A DNA stretch of 64,000 nucleotides from Psychrobacter sp. UBA3480 (GTDB lineage: Bacteria; Pseudomonadota; Gammaproteobacteria; Pseudomonadales; Moraxellaceae), in contig NZ_DFQV01000020.1 in the NCBI RefSeq assembly GCF_002377945.1, positions 362,930 through 426,929 of the forward strand, given 5' to 3'. A model generated the notes under the pieces. The model was not told the DNA's origin. It ran no database searches and worked only from the letters and a program-made list of their open reading frames with translations. Numbering within the stretch: the stretch's first letter is position 1; every line of letters begins with the position of its first letter. Shown in pieces: positions 28,398-37,480 of the stretch. The translations under genes were made by a program, and so were the position numbers.

Positions 28398-28715
28398 TCG
28401 ACTTATAAATATAATTTAAATATATAAAATAAAGCGCTGGTTTAACAACCTATCTGCGCTTTTTGTTTTTGCGTCATATTGTATATTGTGTTGTCAGAAA
28501 ACTGATGGATACTATGATTAAGTAGGCAAATGATACAAAGTCTTGCTATAATAATCGAAAATAAACCCTGATGTTAGTAAGTACTTTCAGACTGCTTGTG
28601 TCCAAGACCTCAAAATATACGCCATTCTCATGATTAAAGAGGCGGCTATATCAGGTATCTTATCAGTGCAATCACTCTAAATAATGCTTACGCCGAGCTA
28701 GTAGGATTTGTATCA
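28398..28715. other. Cytochrome c5/c4 intergenic region
   Basis: 318 bp. Near the left end an imperfect stem (AAAGCGC at 28431-28437 with GCGCTTT near 28456) followed by T residues is a possible weak terminator of the c5 gene. The rest presumably includes the c4 promoter. Confidence 0.4.
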
Positions 28716-29384
28716 ATGAAAAAGTTAATCGCTGCTGCCAGCTTATGCGTTGCAAGTTTCAGCGTACAAGCTGCTATTATTGTTCCTGAATATGACGTCA
28801 ATGCAGGTCAAAAAGTTGCAGAAACCGTTTGTGCCGCTTGTCATGGTCTTAATGGCGTCAGCATTGTTCCTGCACAGCCAAACCTTGGCGGCCAAAACGT
28901 AAAGTACCTATATAAACAGCTAGTCAACTTTAAAGCAGGCTATCGCAAAAACGGTATCATGCAGTCACAAGTTGCTAATCTGTCTCAGCAAGACCTAGCC
29001 AACGTAGCAGGTTATTACGCCAGTCAAGCGCCTTGGGGCGTTGGCTACGGCAATCCTGCAACCAACCAAGAAGCGACTAAGCTATTCTTGGGTGGCGACA
29101 AGTCGCGCGGCGTCATTGGTTGTGCCGGCTGTCATGGTCCAGACGCTGCAGGTAACACTTGGGCTGCATTTCCAAAGCTAGGCGGACAGCACGCTCAGTA
29201 TATTGCTACTCAGCTAAAACTATTCCGTGCCGCTGGACGTGTTGATGATATCGATAGTGATGATCAAAAACGAGTTAATGATGCAGCCAAAGAAGGCGAG
29301 ATGGGTATGATGCAAACGGTTGCATCTAAACTATCAGATCGTGACATTCGTATCCTGTCAGACTATGTAAGTGCTATTCACTAA
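28716..29384 (+). CDS. Dihaem cytochrome c4
   Basis: A periplasmic two-domain cytochrome of 222 residues. The signal peptide ends near VQA-AI (about residue 20). The two haem sites are CAACH (C39, C42, H43) and CAGCH (C136, C139, H140). Each half has LGGQ..(Y)...QL..F..G.R and a Met ligand region (NGIMQSQVANLS; GEMGMMQTVASKLSD), so the two halves are homologous, as in cytochrome c4. It is a soluble or loosely membrane-bound electron donor to terminal oxidases such as cbb3. It ends with its own terminator. Confidence 0.94.
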   Translation: MKKLIAAASLCVASFSVQAAIIVPEYDVNAGQKVAETVCAACHGLNGVSIVPAQPNLGGQNVKYLYKQLVNFKAGYRKNGIMQSQVANLSQQDLANVAGYYASQAPWGVGYGNPATNQEATKLFLGGDKSRGVIGCAGCHGPDAAGNTWAAFPKLGGQHAQYIATQLKLFRAAGRVDDIDSDDQKRVNDAAKEGEMGMMQTVASKLSDRDIRILSDYVSAIH

Positions 29385-29490
29385 TTGATTCGCACTGATT
29401 CAATATCTGATACACGTTTTGCTTTGCATAGAAGGCTATTGAGTAAAGCCACTGAGTATTGAATCGCATATTGATTATATCTGAATGACT

Positions 29491-29514
29491 AAACCCCGAT
29501 TTCGGGGTTTTTTT
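29491..29514 (+). terminator. Terminator of cytochrome c4
   Basis: AAACCCCG/CGGGGTTT stem (29491-29498 with 29503-29510), 4-nt loop, T7 tail. Confidence 0.92.
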
Positions 29515-29738
29515 ATAACTGTTTGTCCCTTATATTAAGACAATATTTAGATGAATTCATTTACAGAGGCCAGTCTTTGCTCTGTATAATTATAAATTAT
29601 CGTTATTCACTTTATACCAATTTCCAAAATACGATTGGCTTTTTCAAACATGTTCAGTCTACTATGCGTGGTACTTGCACTTGTTTTGTTTGCTAATCCA
29701 GTTTTTGTGAATGGTATTAGATCGTTTGGATTGAAATT

Positions 29739-30872
29739 ATGATGATCCGTTATGCTTCTTATTTTATCGCGGCGCTACTACCGTTATTGCTATTTCGTTG
29801 GTTTGCACCTGCGTCAATTGGTGAGATTGACTTTTGGTTACTATGGCTATTAGCCATGGTATTGGTTGCGCTGCCAGTTGTTTACGCTGAGATAGCATTG
29901 GCCTATCGCAGTGTCGAAGGCCCTCTAGCGGGTATGCAAAAGCTCACTCGTGAAGCAGATGTCAGTCCGATCTGGCGTAGCTTTGGTTGGTTAGCGGCGC
30001 TGGTTTCTATTGTGATTGCAGCATTAGTTATATCTGGTGCAAGTACGGGCATATTGTCTGCGTTAACTGAGCTAAATAGCATACCTGATGTACCTAGCTT
30101 CGCAGTTGCTGCAGGCCTGATGGTCATTGCGTTACTTTTAAGCTTGCTGGGTGTTGCGCCTCTACCTATTGGTTTGGGTTTGATGGTAATAGGGTTGCTG
30201 CTAGGGTTCGCAAACGGTGTGCCAAGTGCTGGTTTTGCTATGACTGATGTCAGTTTGACGGAATGGGCACGCGCAGTCGCGTTAGCGTTAGTGAGTGTCG
30301 GTGCAGGTACAGGACTATACTGGTTCGGTCAGAACTTGGTGAGTAAGCAAACAGTCACAGCGGTAGAAGCAAACAATCAGCAAGTAAAAAACAGAGCGGC
30401 TACTCGTGAGTACCGTGCAACCAAGCTAGTGTTACCGATTTGGGTGTTACAACTGCTGATAGGAGTAGTGGCTTTATTTACTAGTGGTATGTCGCTACCA
30501 CCAATTGGACAGCTGTTATATTGGGGTGGGGTGTTATTTGTAGCCAGTTACTTGCTACATTACAGCACGCAACAGTTAACGCATAAATTTGGATTGTTAG
30601 TTAGTTTGATAATCACTTTTGCTGTAGCGTTATTATTAGTGGTTGCGATTCCGACAGCATGGTTAGTTGGCATCTTGGTCATTATTAGTAGCATTGCTGT
30701 ACTATTATTATCAGTATTTGCGGGTTGGCAGATGAAGATTAGCCATCTACGCAAGTCGTTAAATTTTAGTAATGAAGCAGTTTATAACTTGTGGCGAGTG
30801 GCGATACGTTTAGTCGTACCATTAGCATTGCTGCTAGCATTGATAGGTTGGGTGATGCAGTGGTTGAGCTAA
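29739..30872 (+). CDS. Polytopic membrane protein, short NSS (LeuT-like) transporter relative
   Basis: A 377-residue, highly hydrophobic protein with about 10-11 predicted membrane segments. The region LLAMVLVALPVVYAEIALAYRSVEGPLAGMQKL, then SPIWRSFGWLAALVSIVIAALVISGASTGI, matches the pattern of TM2-TM3 of neurotransmitter:sodium symporters (GLPLL..E.ALG....P......PAW...GWL..). The hallmark TM1 motif of that family (G.GNVWRFPY) is missing: the N-terminus is a different segment (YASYFIAALLPLLLF). Transport activity is therefore doubtful, and the protein may have another role. The stop overlaps the start region of the rnfH-like gene. Family relation is my inference from motif spacing. Confidence 0.7.
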   Translation: MMIRYASYFIAALLPLLLFRWFAPASIGEIDFWLLWLLAMVLVALPVVYAEIALAYRSVEGPLAGMQKLTREADVSPIWRSFGWLAALVSIVIAALVISGASTGILSALTELNSIPDVPSFAVAAGLMVIALLLSLLGVAPLPIGLGLMVIGLLLGFANGVPSAGFAMTDVSLTEWARAVALALVSVGAGTGLYWFGQNLVSKQTVTAVEANNQQVKNRAATREYRATKLVLPIWVLQLLIGVVALFTSGMSLPPIGQLLYWGGVLFVASYLLHYSTQQLTHKFGLLVSLIITFAVALLLVVAIPTAWLVGILVIISSIAVLLLSVFAGWQMKISHLRKSLNFSNEAVYNLWRVAIRLVVPLALLLALIGWVMQWLS

Positions 30873-31231
30873 CAGTCGAAGGTCGTGACAGCAGTGTGCC
30901 ACAGTCTACGCAAGCCAATCTAATGACCGTATATCTGGCGTATGCTGAAGATGAGCAGCGCCAGCATTATCTAGCTTTGCAGGTTAGACAAGGTACTAGT
31001 TTGCGTGAAGCATTGGCGCAAGCAGGATGGCTTGAGAAATTTGTAGAACTGGCAAAGTGGTGTGAGCAAGTAATAGATATCACCACGCCAACTGCGAAAC
31101 GTTGGCATGTAGGGATTTATGCACAGAAACAGCCATTAAGCTATTTGCTACAGCCTTTTGACCGTATCGAGGTATATCGCAGTTTAAGCGCTGATCCTAT
31201 GTCTCAGCGCAAAAATAAATCTCGTAGCTAA
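30860..31231 (+). CDS. rnfH: RnfH family (UPF0125) protein
   Basis: A small ubiquitin-like-fold protein. The family pattern is clear: MTVYLAYAEDEQRQHYLALQVRQGTSLREALAQAG, then a C-terminal VGIYAQKQPLSYLLQPFDRIEVYRSLSADP followed by a basic tail, as in RnfH (VGIFG...L..GDRVEIYRPL.ADP). Function is poorly known; in E. coli the gene lies in the ratA-rnfH-bamE region. The start is uncertain: GTG 30860 overlaps the preceding stop by 13 nt and suggests translational coupling, while ATG 30923 gives the more usual length of 103 residues. bamE follows on the opposite strand, as in E. coli; ratA is not present here. Confidence 0.88.
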   Translation: MVELTVEGRDSSVPQSTQANLMTVYLAYAEDEQRQHYLALQVRQGTSLREALAQAGWLEKFVELAKWCEQVIDITTPTAKRWHVGIYAQKQPLSYLLQPFDRIEVYRSLSADPMSQRKNKSRS

Positions 31232-31264
31232 CCGTTAACTATCTAAGCTAATAGGTTTCGCTAA

Positions 31265-31684
31265 CTATGATGCTGGCAGACTCTCAATACCTTCGATGCG
31301 CGTGACCAAACCATTATCATCAAAGTAAACAACTAAATGCTGGCTGGCGTTTTTGACATCTGCGATGCCTTTACGGCTACCTTCAGTGCCTGCTTTGTAG
31401 TCATAGATATAATCCCAGCGTTTAGGCTCAAGAGTATCTCGAATCGCAGGGCTGCCAAGAGTATAAAGAACTTGGTTTCGATTCATCCCCACTTTTAGCT
31501 TCTGGGCTTGGGTTTGAGTAATCGCTGTGCCTTGTGGCAAATCAATCTTATAAACACTCAATAATGAGCAGCCAGACATAGCAACAGTAGCGCTAAGCAT
31601 ACTGGTGATAACGATCTTACGTAATGCGCTTGTGTGGCTTAACGGACGGAAATTTAATGTCTTTATCATGGTAAGATGACTCAT
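31265..31684 (-). CDS. bamE: Outer membrane assembly lipoprotein BamE (SmpA/OmlA)
   Basis: A lipoprotein subunit of the BAM complex that inserts beta-barrel proteins into the outer membrane. The family pattern is YKIDLPQGTAITQTQAQKLKVGMNRNQVLYTLGSPAIRDTLEPKRWDYIYDYK. Lipobox MSGC ends the signal peptide. The frame is open to 31804, but the first 40 residues are not family-like; ATG 31684 (MSHLTMIK...) or 31669 are better starts, giving about 139 or 134 residues. It is divergent from fur and convergent with rnfH, a neighbourhood conserved in gammaproteobacteria. Confidence 0.93.
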   Translation of the reverse strand: MSHLTMIKTLNFRPLSHTSALRKIVITSMLSATVAMSGCSLLSVYKIDLPQGTAITQTQAQKLKVGMNRNQVLYTLGSPAIRDTLEPKRWDYIYDYKAGTEGSRKGIADVKNASQHLVVYFDDNGLVTRIEGIESLPAS

Positions 31685-32001
31685 AAGAAATGAATTAGGT
31701 GTGGCCAGCGTTAGGTGGTACCAGTCTGACCGACAATCTTGGACAAATGATACGTCATTTACTTGCAATTGCCTACCACTTACGACATTATTTACCAAAC
31801 ACAATCTGAATAGTTAGATTAATTATATTTTAAATTCATAGGCTTGCATCTCGATATTTAGAAAATAATAAGAGAGATGTCTGCGTAAGTTTCATCAGTT
31901 TATTATTAATCATTTACTTTATATTAAATAAAAATAATCTTTGCTGATTATTTATCTCATATTTTCTATTTGTTAAGGCTGTCACAGTCAAAAGGGATAT
32001 T
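31685..32001. other. Divergent bamE/fur intergenic region
   Basis: 317 bp, very AT-rich. It must carry the fur promoter. I looked for a Fur box (GATAATGATTATCATTATC-like) and saw only weak partial matches (AATAATC...GATTATTTATC near 31928-31955), which I do not call. Confidence 0.4.
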
Positions 32002-32436
32002 ATGGCTTCTTTTACCAATCAAGATTTACGTAGAGCAGGACTCAAGGTCACGTTACCTCGTATCAAAATTTTAGAGCTATTAGAAAGCGCAGAGCTGCAT
32101 CACATGAGTGCAGAAGAAGTGTACAAGGCGCTTATTGAGCAAGGTGAAGACGTAGGTCTTGCCACTGTCTATCGTGTCCTAACACAGTTTGAACAAGCAG
32201 GTATTGTTGAGCGTCATAACTTCGAAAACAATCTATCTGTATTTGAGATTACCCAAGAAGAGCATCACGATCACCTAGTTTGTGATGTGTGTGGCAAGAT
32301 TATAGAGTTTCATAATGAAGTCATTGAAGAAGAACAACTAAAAGTGGCAGAAAAACATGGCTTTAAATTGTCTGGGCACTCTCTCGTGCTATATGGCATT
32401 TGTGCGGATCAAGCCTGTAGAGATAGCGCGAAATAA
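32002..32436 (+). CDS. fur: Ferric uptake regulator Fur
   Basis: Iron-responsive DNA-binding repressor, 144 residues. The winged-helix N-terminal domain (LRRAGLKVTLPRIKILELLE...VGLATVYRVLTQFEQAGIVERHNF) contains the recognition helix. Metal-site residues include H33/H34, HHDHLVCDVCG (H88, H89, H91, C94, C97), and a second CxxxxC pair (C134, C139) for structural zinc. AAAGGGATATT precedes the ATG. It is followed by a terminator shared with pilU. Autoregulation is likely for the family but no clear Fur box is visible. Confidence 0.97.
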   Translation: MASFTNQDLRRAGLKVTLPRIKILELLESAELHHMSAEEVYKALIEQGEDVGLATVYRVLTQFEQAGIVERHNFENNLSVFEITQEEHHDHLVCDVCGKIIEFHNEVIEEEQLKVAEKHGFKLSGHSLVLYGICADQACRDSAK

Positions 32437-32498
32437 CTTTCTGCTATATCACTAGCAATGATTGTTTCTGCCAGTACTACGATATCGAACAATAAAAG

Positions 32499-32528
32499 AA
32501 ACCCTCGTTATTTATAACGAGGGTTTTT
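32499..32528. terminator. Bidirectional terminator between fur and pilU
   Basis: A 12-bp perfect stem (32499-32510 with 32515-32526), 4-nt loop, T5 tail on the plus strand and A-rich left flank. Confidence 0.9.
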
Positions 32529-32562
32529 ATATATGTCTATTCTGTATGGGAAACTCAATAAC

Positions 32563-33684
32563 TTAGCTCACATCTAACGATAAACTATCAGCACCTTCAT
32601 CTAAATTAGCCTTGCCGTTTTTGCTACTTAGCTTAATTTTGAGGCGTAGATCGTTAGGGGAGTCGGCATGTAGAATCGCTTCTTTATACGTTATCTCTCC
32701 TTGTTCGTACAAATCAAAAAGTGCCTGATCAAAGGTTTGCATGCCACTGTCTCGTGAGCGTGTCATCACATCTTTAATTTCATGAACTTCCCCTTTACGG
32801 ATATAGTCACTGATCAGCTGCGAATTTAGCAAGATTTCAATAGCAGCGCGTCTTCCTTTACCATCAGGTGTGGGGATAAGTTGCTGCGCGATAATAGCTT
32901 GCAGGTTCAACGACAAATCCATAAACAACTGGTTATGGCGACTGGTTTCAAAGAAGTGAATGATACGATCGATTGCTTGGTTAGCGTTGTTTGCGTGCAA
33001 CGTTGCAAACACTAGATGGCCAGTTTCTGCGTACTGAATAGCATAGCTCATGACTTCACGGTTACGAATCTCACCGATTAAGATAACATCGGGTGCTTGG
33101 CGTAGCGTGTTTTTTAGGCCCGCTTCAAATGAATGGGTATCGATACCAACTTCACGTTGGGTGATAATACAGCCGCGATGTTTATGGACAAATTCGATAG
33201 GGTCTTCTATCGTAATAATATGACCATGAGAATTTTGATTGCGATGTCCTATCATTGCAGCAAGGGTAGTGGATTTACCCGTACCCGTTGCGCCAACTAA
33301 TAGAATAATACCGCGTTTTTTCATGGACAGCTCTTTTAGCGCTGGCGGTAAACGTAATTCTTCGACCGTTGGAATGTTGTTTTCAATTTTCCGTAAAATC
33401 ATTCCTGCCATATCACGCTGTATAAATGCACTGACTCGAAAACGTGCTTGCTGCGCCTCATCAGCAATAGCAAACTGACACTCATTGGTATCTTCAAACT
33501 CTTTTCGTTGGCTTGGCGTCATCACACCCTTGACCAACCTCATGGTTTGCTCAGCACTCAAGGGCGTTTTACCAACAGGCAGTATCTTTCCATTGACTTT
33601 CATGGAAGGCGCTACATCAGCAGTAATAAAAAGGTCAGAGCCATTTTTATTAATCATTAACTGCAATAGTTTATCAATGTCCAT
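32563..33684 (-). CDS. pilU: Type IV pilus retraction ATPase PilU
   Basis: A 373-residue hexameric secretion-type ATPase that assists PilT in pilus retraction. Walker A is GATGTGKST (131-139), with an Asp box (IITIEDPIEFVH), Walker B (PDVILIGEIRN) and His box (ETGHLVFATLH). Compared with PilT it lacks the AIRNLIRE motif; the equivalent position reads LLNSQLISDYIRKGEVHEIK, as in PilU. It lies downstream of pilT on the same strand with a 131-bp gap, the standard pilT-pilU order. It works with the pilus genes at the left end of the window. Confidence 0.95.
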   Translation of the reverse strand: MDIDKLLQLMINKNGSDLFITADVAPSMKVNGKILPVGKTPLSAEQTMRLVKGVMTPSQRKEFEDTNECQFAIADEAQQARFRVSAFIQRDMAGMILRKIENNIPTVEELRLPPALKELSMKKRGIILLVGATGTGKSTTLAAMIGHRNQNSHGHIITIEDPIEFVHKHRGCIITQREVGIDTHSFEAGLKNTLRQAPDVILIGEIRNREVMSYAIQYAETGHLVFATLHANNANQAIDRIIHFFETSRHNQLFMDLSLNLQAIIAQQLIPTPDGKGRRAAIEILLNSQLISDYIRKGEVHEIKDVMTRSRDSGMQTFDQALFDLYEQGEITYKEAILHADSPNDLRLKIKLSSKNGKANLDEGADSLSLDVS

Positions 33685-33815
33685 ATCGTACCTGCACTAG
33701 ATGTAAATCAATTAAGAAAATATTTAAAATCATGCTGTAAAGTTCGTAAGTAGAAGGCTATTAAATAATAGTGGATATCACCAATTATTCACTTCTAATG
33801 GTCTTTCTATATATA

Positions 33816-34871
33816 CTATAGAAACGCTTCAGGCTGTTTTGCATAAGGACGCGCCACATCTTTGCTGATAGTACCTTTGCCTACCAAGTTCTTTAATGTT
33901 TGATCGAGCGTAATCATGCCTTCGCCCGCACCAGTTTGAATAGCAGAATACATCTGAGCAATTTTATTCTCACGTATCAAGTTACGGATAGCGGGGGTAC
34001 CTAACATGATCTCATGGGCTGCCACACGTCCACCTGCTTGACGACGTAACAGGGTCTGTGAAATAACGGCTTGCAATGATTCTGACAGCATAGCGCGAAT
34101 CATGTCTTTTTCAGCAGCAGGGAACACGTCGATGACACGGTCAATTGTCTTAGCGGCTGAGCTAGTATGTAAGGTACCGAATACTAAGTGACCAGTTTCT
34201 GCTGCCGTCAATGCTAAGCGAATGGTCTCAAGGTCACGTAGCTCACCGACCAAGATAACATCAGGATCCTCACGTAGAGCAGAGCGTAATGCTGGTTCGA
34301 AACCCAAAGTATCACGATGAACTTCACGTTGGTTAATCAAGCTTTTCTTTGATTCATGAACAAACTCAATCGGATCTTCGATGGTTAGAATATGCTCCTT
34401 ACGGCTTTCGTTAATATAATCAATCATCGCCGCAAGCGTTGTCGATTTACCTGAACCTGTTGGGCCCGTTACCAGTACCACACCACGCTTAAAGTCAGAA
34501 ACGCGTCTAAAGACATCGCCCATACCTAAGTCTTCCATCGTTAATACTTTAGAAGGAATGGTACGAAATACTGCGCCTGCACCGCGGTTTTGATTAAAAG
34601 CGTTGACACGAAAACGTGCTAGATTAGGAATTTCAAAAGAAAAATCCGTTTCAAAAAACTCTTCAAAGTCGGCACGTTGCTTATCATTCATGATGTCATA
34701 AATAAGCTGATGCACAACCTGATGGGTCATCTCTGGCATATTGATACGTGTCATTTCACCATCGACACGTATCATTGCCGGCATACCCGCTGAAATATGT
34801 AAATCTGATGCCTTATGTTTAACAGTAAAACGCAGCAAATCTTCGATACTTAGATTATTTTTTTCAGCCAT
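33816..34871 (-). CDS. pilT: Type IV pilus retraction ATPase PilT
   Basis: The motor for pilus depolymerisation and twitching motility, 351 residues. Walker A is GPTGSGKST (136-144), the Asp box ILTIEDPIEFVHE, Walker B PDVILVGELRD and the His box ETGHLVFGTLH. The PilT signature AIRNLIRENKIAQMYSAIQTG lies near the C-terminus. AGGAATATCAAATT precedes the ATG. It is divergent from yggS, the classical gammaproteobacterial context. Forms an operon with pilU. Confidence 0.97.
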   Translation of the reverse strand: MAEKNNLSIEDLLRFTVKHKASDLHISAGMPAMIRVDGEMTRINMPEMTHQVVHQLIYDIMNDKQRADFEEFFETDFSFEIPNLARFRVNAFNQNRGAGAVFRTIPSKVLTMEDLGMGDVFRRVSDFKRGVVLVTGPTGSGKSTTLAAMIDYINESRKEHILTIEDPIEFVHESKKSLINQREVHRDTLGFEPALRSALREDPDVILVGELRDLETIRLALTAAETGHLVFGTLHTSSAAKTIDRVIDVFPAAEKDMIRAMLSESLQAVISQTLLRRQAGGRVAAHEIMLGTPAIRNLIRENKIAQMYSAIQTGAGEGMITLDQTLKNLVGKGTISKDVARPYAKQPEAFL

Positions 34872-35229
34872 AATTTGATATTCCTATCACTTAGTTCGGG
34901 TAAAACAGAACACTACAAAAACACGTGGTAAACTATCTATCAGCAATTTCAACTGAACAAGAAACGTTGAAGAGATAACCAATTTTTTTTACTATCGCTA
35001 GCACATTCAGTAGCATATGTTAAAGCATGTAACAATATCATAACAAGACTGTGAGTATTTAACCATCTACTAAGTTAATAAAACTCAAAATTAGTTTTAA
35101 TAAAGATATTTTTATATAAATAATCTTTTATCAATCTTCATTAAACGATTCTGCATAAAATAGTCATAAATATCGAGTAATTATTTTTTGAAGAAGTTTT
35201 GGAAACCTAATAAGTATTAAAGGCCGAAT
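34872..35229. other. Divergent pilT/yggS intergenic region
   Basis: 358 bp, AT-rich, carrying promoters for both genes. No sigma-54-type GG-N10-GC element like those at pilA was noticed. No ORF recognised. Confidence 0.4.
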
Positions 35230-35946
35230 ATGAAAGAAAAAGATCAAAATATTGATGAAGTGACACTTATCGATAACTGGCAGCAAGTTCATAAGCAGAT
35301 GAAGCAAGCGTGTGGTCATGCTGACAGAAAGGCTAATAATGTTATGTTGTTGGCTGTTTCAAAAACGAAACCTATTGACATGATTGCAACTTTAGCAAAG
35401 CAGGGACAGCGTGATTTTGGTGAAAACTATCTACAAGAGGCCATCGAAAAAATTACTGAACTTAAAGCTCAGCCTGTAGGCAAAAGTATCGTTTGGCATT
35501 ATGTCGGTAGTATCCAACGTAATAAGACACGTGACATTGCAGAGCACTTTGATTGGGTGCAAACGGTTGAGCGCGATATTATCGCCAAACGCTTGAATGA
35601 CCAACGACCAGCTGACCTGCCACCGTTGAATGTGTTGATCCAACTAAATATTGATAATGAAGACAGCAAGTCAGGATGTCTGCCAGCCCAATTGCCAGAG
35701 CTGATAACAGCGATTAAAGGCTACGAGCGTCTACAGTTACGTGGTCTGATGATTATTCCTGCCAAAGCAAATACGGATGCCTTTGCTCGAACTAAGCAGT
35801 TGTTTGAAGAGATTAAAGCTGACTATCCAGAGCTAGATAGCTGGGATACGCTTAGTATGGGCATGAGTGGTGATATGGCAGAAGCAATAGAAAATGGCAC
35901 AACGATGGTACGTGTCGGAACCGCTATCTTTGGTCAGCGTGCTTAA
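35230..35946 (+). CDS. yggS: YggS-family PLP-binding protein (PLP homeostasis)
   Basis: A 238-residue single-domain alanine-racemase-fold protein that binds pyridoxal phosphate and affects vitamin B6 and amino acid homeostasis; no enzymatic activity is established. The PLP lysine is K45 in MLLAVSKTKP. Other family motifs are RDFGENYLQEA, WHYVGSIQRNKTRDI, GLMIIPAKA and LSMGMSGDMAEAIENGTTMVRVGTAIFG. An extra 10 or so N-terminal residues compared with E. coli YggS. It is divergent from pilT, as in many proteobacteria. A single gene in the window. Confidence 0.95.
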   Translation: MKEKDQNIDEVTLIDNWQQVHKQMKQACGHADRKANNVMLLAVSKTKPIDMIATLAKQGQRDFGENYLQEAIEKITELKAQPVGKSIVWHYVGSIQRNKTRDIAEHFDWVQTVERDIIAKRLNDQRPADLPPLNVLIQLNIDNEDSKSGCLPAQLPELITAIKGYERLQLRGLMIIPAKANTDAFARTKQLFEEIKADYPELDSWDTLSMGMSGDMAEAIENGTTMVRVGTAIFGQRA

Positions 35947-35992
35947 AACGATATGAATAGGCTAATTAAGCATCCTTTAACTAGCCAGTAAA

Positions 35993-37267
35993 TTAAATGA
36001 CATCTTCTAATTTGGTTACTAGCATCTGCGTAATTTTAAGATTATCAGTCGCAATAATCTCAAATCGATAATTGGCATACTCAATCGTGTCGGTCTTTTT
36101 AGGAATTTTTCGGAGCATATACATCATAAATCCACTGATAGTTTCGTAATTTTGACTGCGTGGTAGGTCGACAATATCTAATGCGCGAATCACGTCTTCA
36201 ATAGGGGTCATGCCATCGATTAGCCACGAGTTGTCAGTGCGCTGGACAATAGGTTGTTCTTCTAGCGTTACCAACTCACCCATCACAATGCTCATCACGT
36301 CTTTTAAGGTGATAACACCAACGACTAGGGCATATTCATTCACGATGACTGCAAAATCAGCGCCAGTAGATTTAAACATCTCTAATACCTCAAACAAAGA
36401 CAACGTATCAGGCACGAAAAGTGCTGGTTTCAATAGAGTCTTGTTCGTCAGGCTAACTTCTTGTTGGTTCAAAACCAAAGCTAAAAAGCTACGAGATTCT
36501 ACATAACCAATGATATGCTCTAAATCGTCATCATGGCAGACCAAGAACTTATTGTGTGGCTGTTCAATCATGATATTCACGACTTCTTCGGTACTTGTCT
36601 TGGTATCAAAATAAACGATATTTTCTCGAGGATTCATCACTGAGGTGACGGTACGCTCCTGCATATCAAAGATATTTTCAATCAAGTGATGCTCTTGCTT
36701 CTTTAGTACACCCGCTTCGGCACCAGCATCCATAACGGCATAAATATCTTCTGGTGTCATATCATCTTGACGTATGGTTGAGATGCCAAAAAGCTTAAAC
36801 AGGATATTTGCAGCCCCATCGAACACCCATATAATGGGCTTTAGTATAAATATCAACAACATCATCGGGCGTACGAGCCGTACCGCTATCGTCTCAGCAT
36901 TTGACATGGCCAAACGCCTAGGCATTAGGTCGGCAAGTAGCGAAAATAAACTCGTGATAAGTACAAACGATATGACCGATGCTATCGTTTCACTATTCAA
37001 TAACTGCTCGAGATAAGGACTAATGGCTGACTCACCGACGGCACCAGCTGAAATAGCGACCGCATTTAGCACTATTTGTACGACGGTGATAAAACTACCA
37101 GGATGCTCCTGCATATTGAGGACATCAAGTGCGCGAACATCGCCTTCTTTTGCCATAATTTGAAGCTTGATTTTGCGGCCTGCAGCGATGGCAATCTCAG
37201 CAGCAGAGACAAAGGTACTTAAGGCAAGCAGTAAAAGAAGAAAAACACTAGCGGTTAGCAAACTCAT
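35993..37267 (-). CDS. CNNM/CBS/CorC-HlyC family membrane protein (YtfL/PaeA-like)
   Basis: A 424-residue membrane protein. The N-terminal DUF21/CNNM domain has about four hydrophobic segments (SLLTASVFLLLLLALSTFVSAAEIAIAAGRK...). Two CBS repeats follow (VTSVMNPRENIVYF...; LLKPALFVPDTLSLFEVLEMF), then a C-terminal CorC_HlyC domain (DNSWLIDGMTPIEDVIRALDI). Family members handle Mg2+/Co2+ or polyamines; E. coli YtfL (PaeA) exports polyamines, but orthology is not proven here. The frame is open to 37384, but I choose ATG 37267: the upstream part overlaps the nadE terminator at 37375-37394 and is not family-like. Confidence 0.88.
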   Translation of the reverse strand: MSLLTASVFLLLLLALSTFVSAAEIAIAAGRKIKLQIMAKEGDVRALDVLNMQEHPGSFITVVQIVLNAVAISAGAVGESAISPYLEQLLNSETIASVISFVLITSLFSLLADLMPRRLAMSNAETIAVRLVRPMMLLIFILKPIIWVFDGAANILFKLFGISTIRQDDMTPEDIYAVMDAGAEAGVLKKQEHHLIENIFDMQERTVTSVMNPRENIVYFDTKTSTEEVVNIMIEQPHNKFLVCHDDDLEHIIGYVESRSFLALVLNQQEVSLTNKTLLKPALFVPDTLSLFEVLEMFKSTGADFAVIVNEYALVVGVITLKDVMSIVMGELVTLEEQPIVQRTDNSWLIDGMTPIEDVIRALDIVDLPRSQNYETISGFMMYMLRKIPKKTDTIEYANYRFEIIATDNLKITQMLVTKLEDVI

Positions 37268-37362
37268 GACGTACTCGAAAAAAAATAAAGATAATTGAGG
37301 CAAAATAGTTGGTGAAGCTGTGTGGAAAAGAATCGGGCTAGGTGTAAAAATTGTTGGTGGAT

Positions 37363-37394
37363 AAAAACCAAAAAAGCTGGGCAAGCACCCAGCT
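37363..37394 (-). terminator. Terminator downstream of nadE
   Basis: A 7-bp stem (AGCTGGG 37375-37381 with CCCAGCT 37388-37394), 6-nt loop, followed on the minus strand by a TTTTTT run. It supports the shorter start for the CNNM gene. Confidence 0.75.
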
Positions 37395-37436
37395 AATAGT
37401 AAAAAATTCGATATCTTGTAAAACTGGCTAACTAGT

Positions 37437-37471
37437 ACCTCTCAACTTATAGATAGTAGAAGTTGAGAGGT
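37437..37471. repeat. 12-bp perfect inverted repeat just after nadE
   Basis: ACCTCTCAACTT (37437-37448) and its reverse complement (37460-37471), 11-nt spacer. No T-run follows, so it may be an mRNA 3'-end stabilising stem rather than a terminator. Confidence 0.7.
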
Positions 37472-37480
37472 ATGTAGTAA

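Noticed and set aside
31805..32001. Fur box in the fur promoter
   Set aside because: Only partial, AT-rich matches; in such AT-rich DNA these are not significant by eye.
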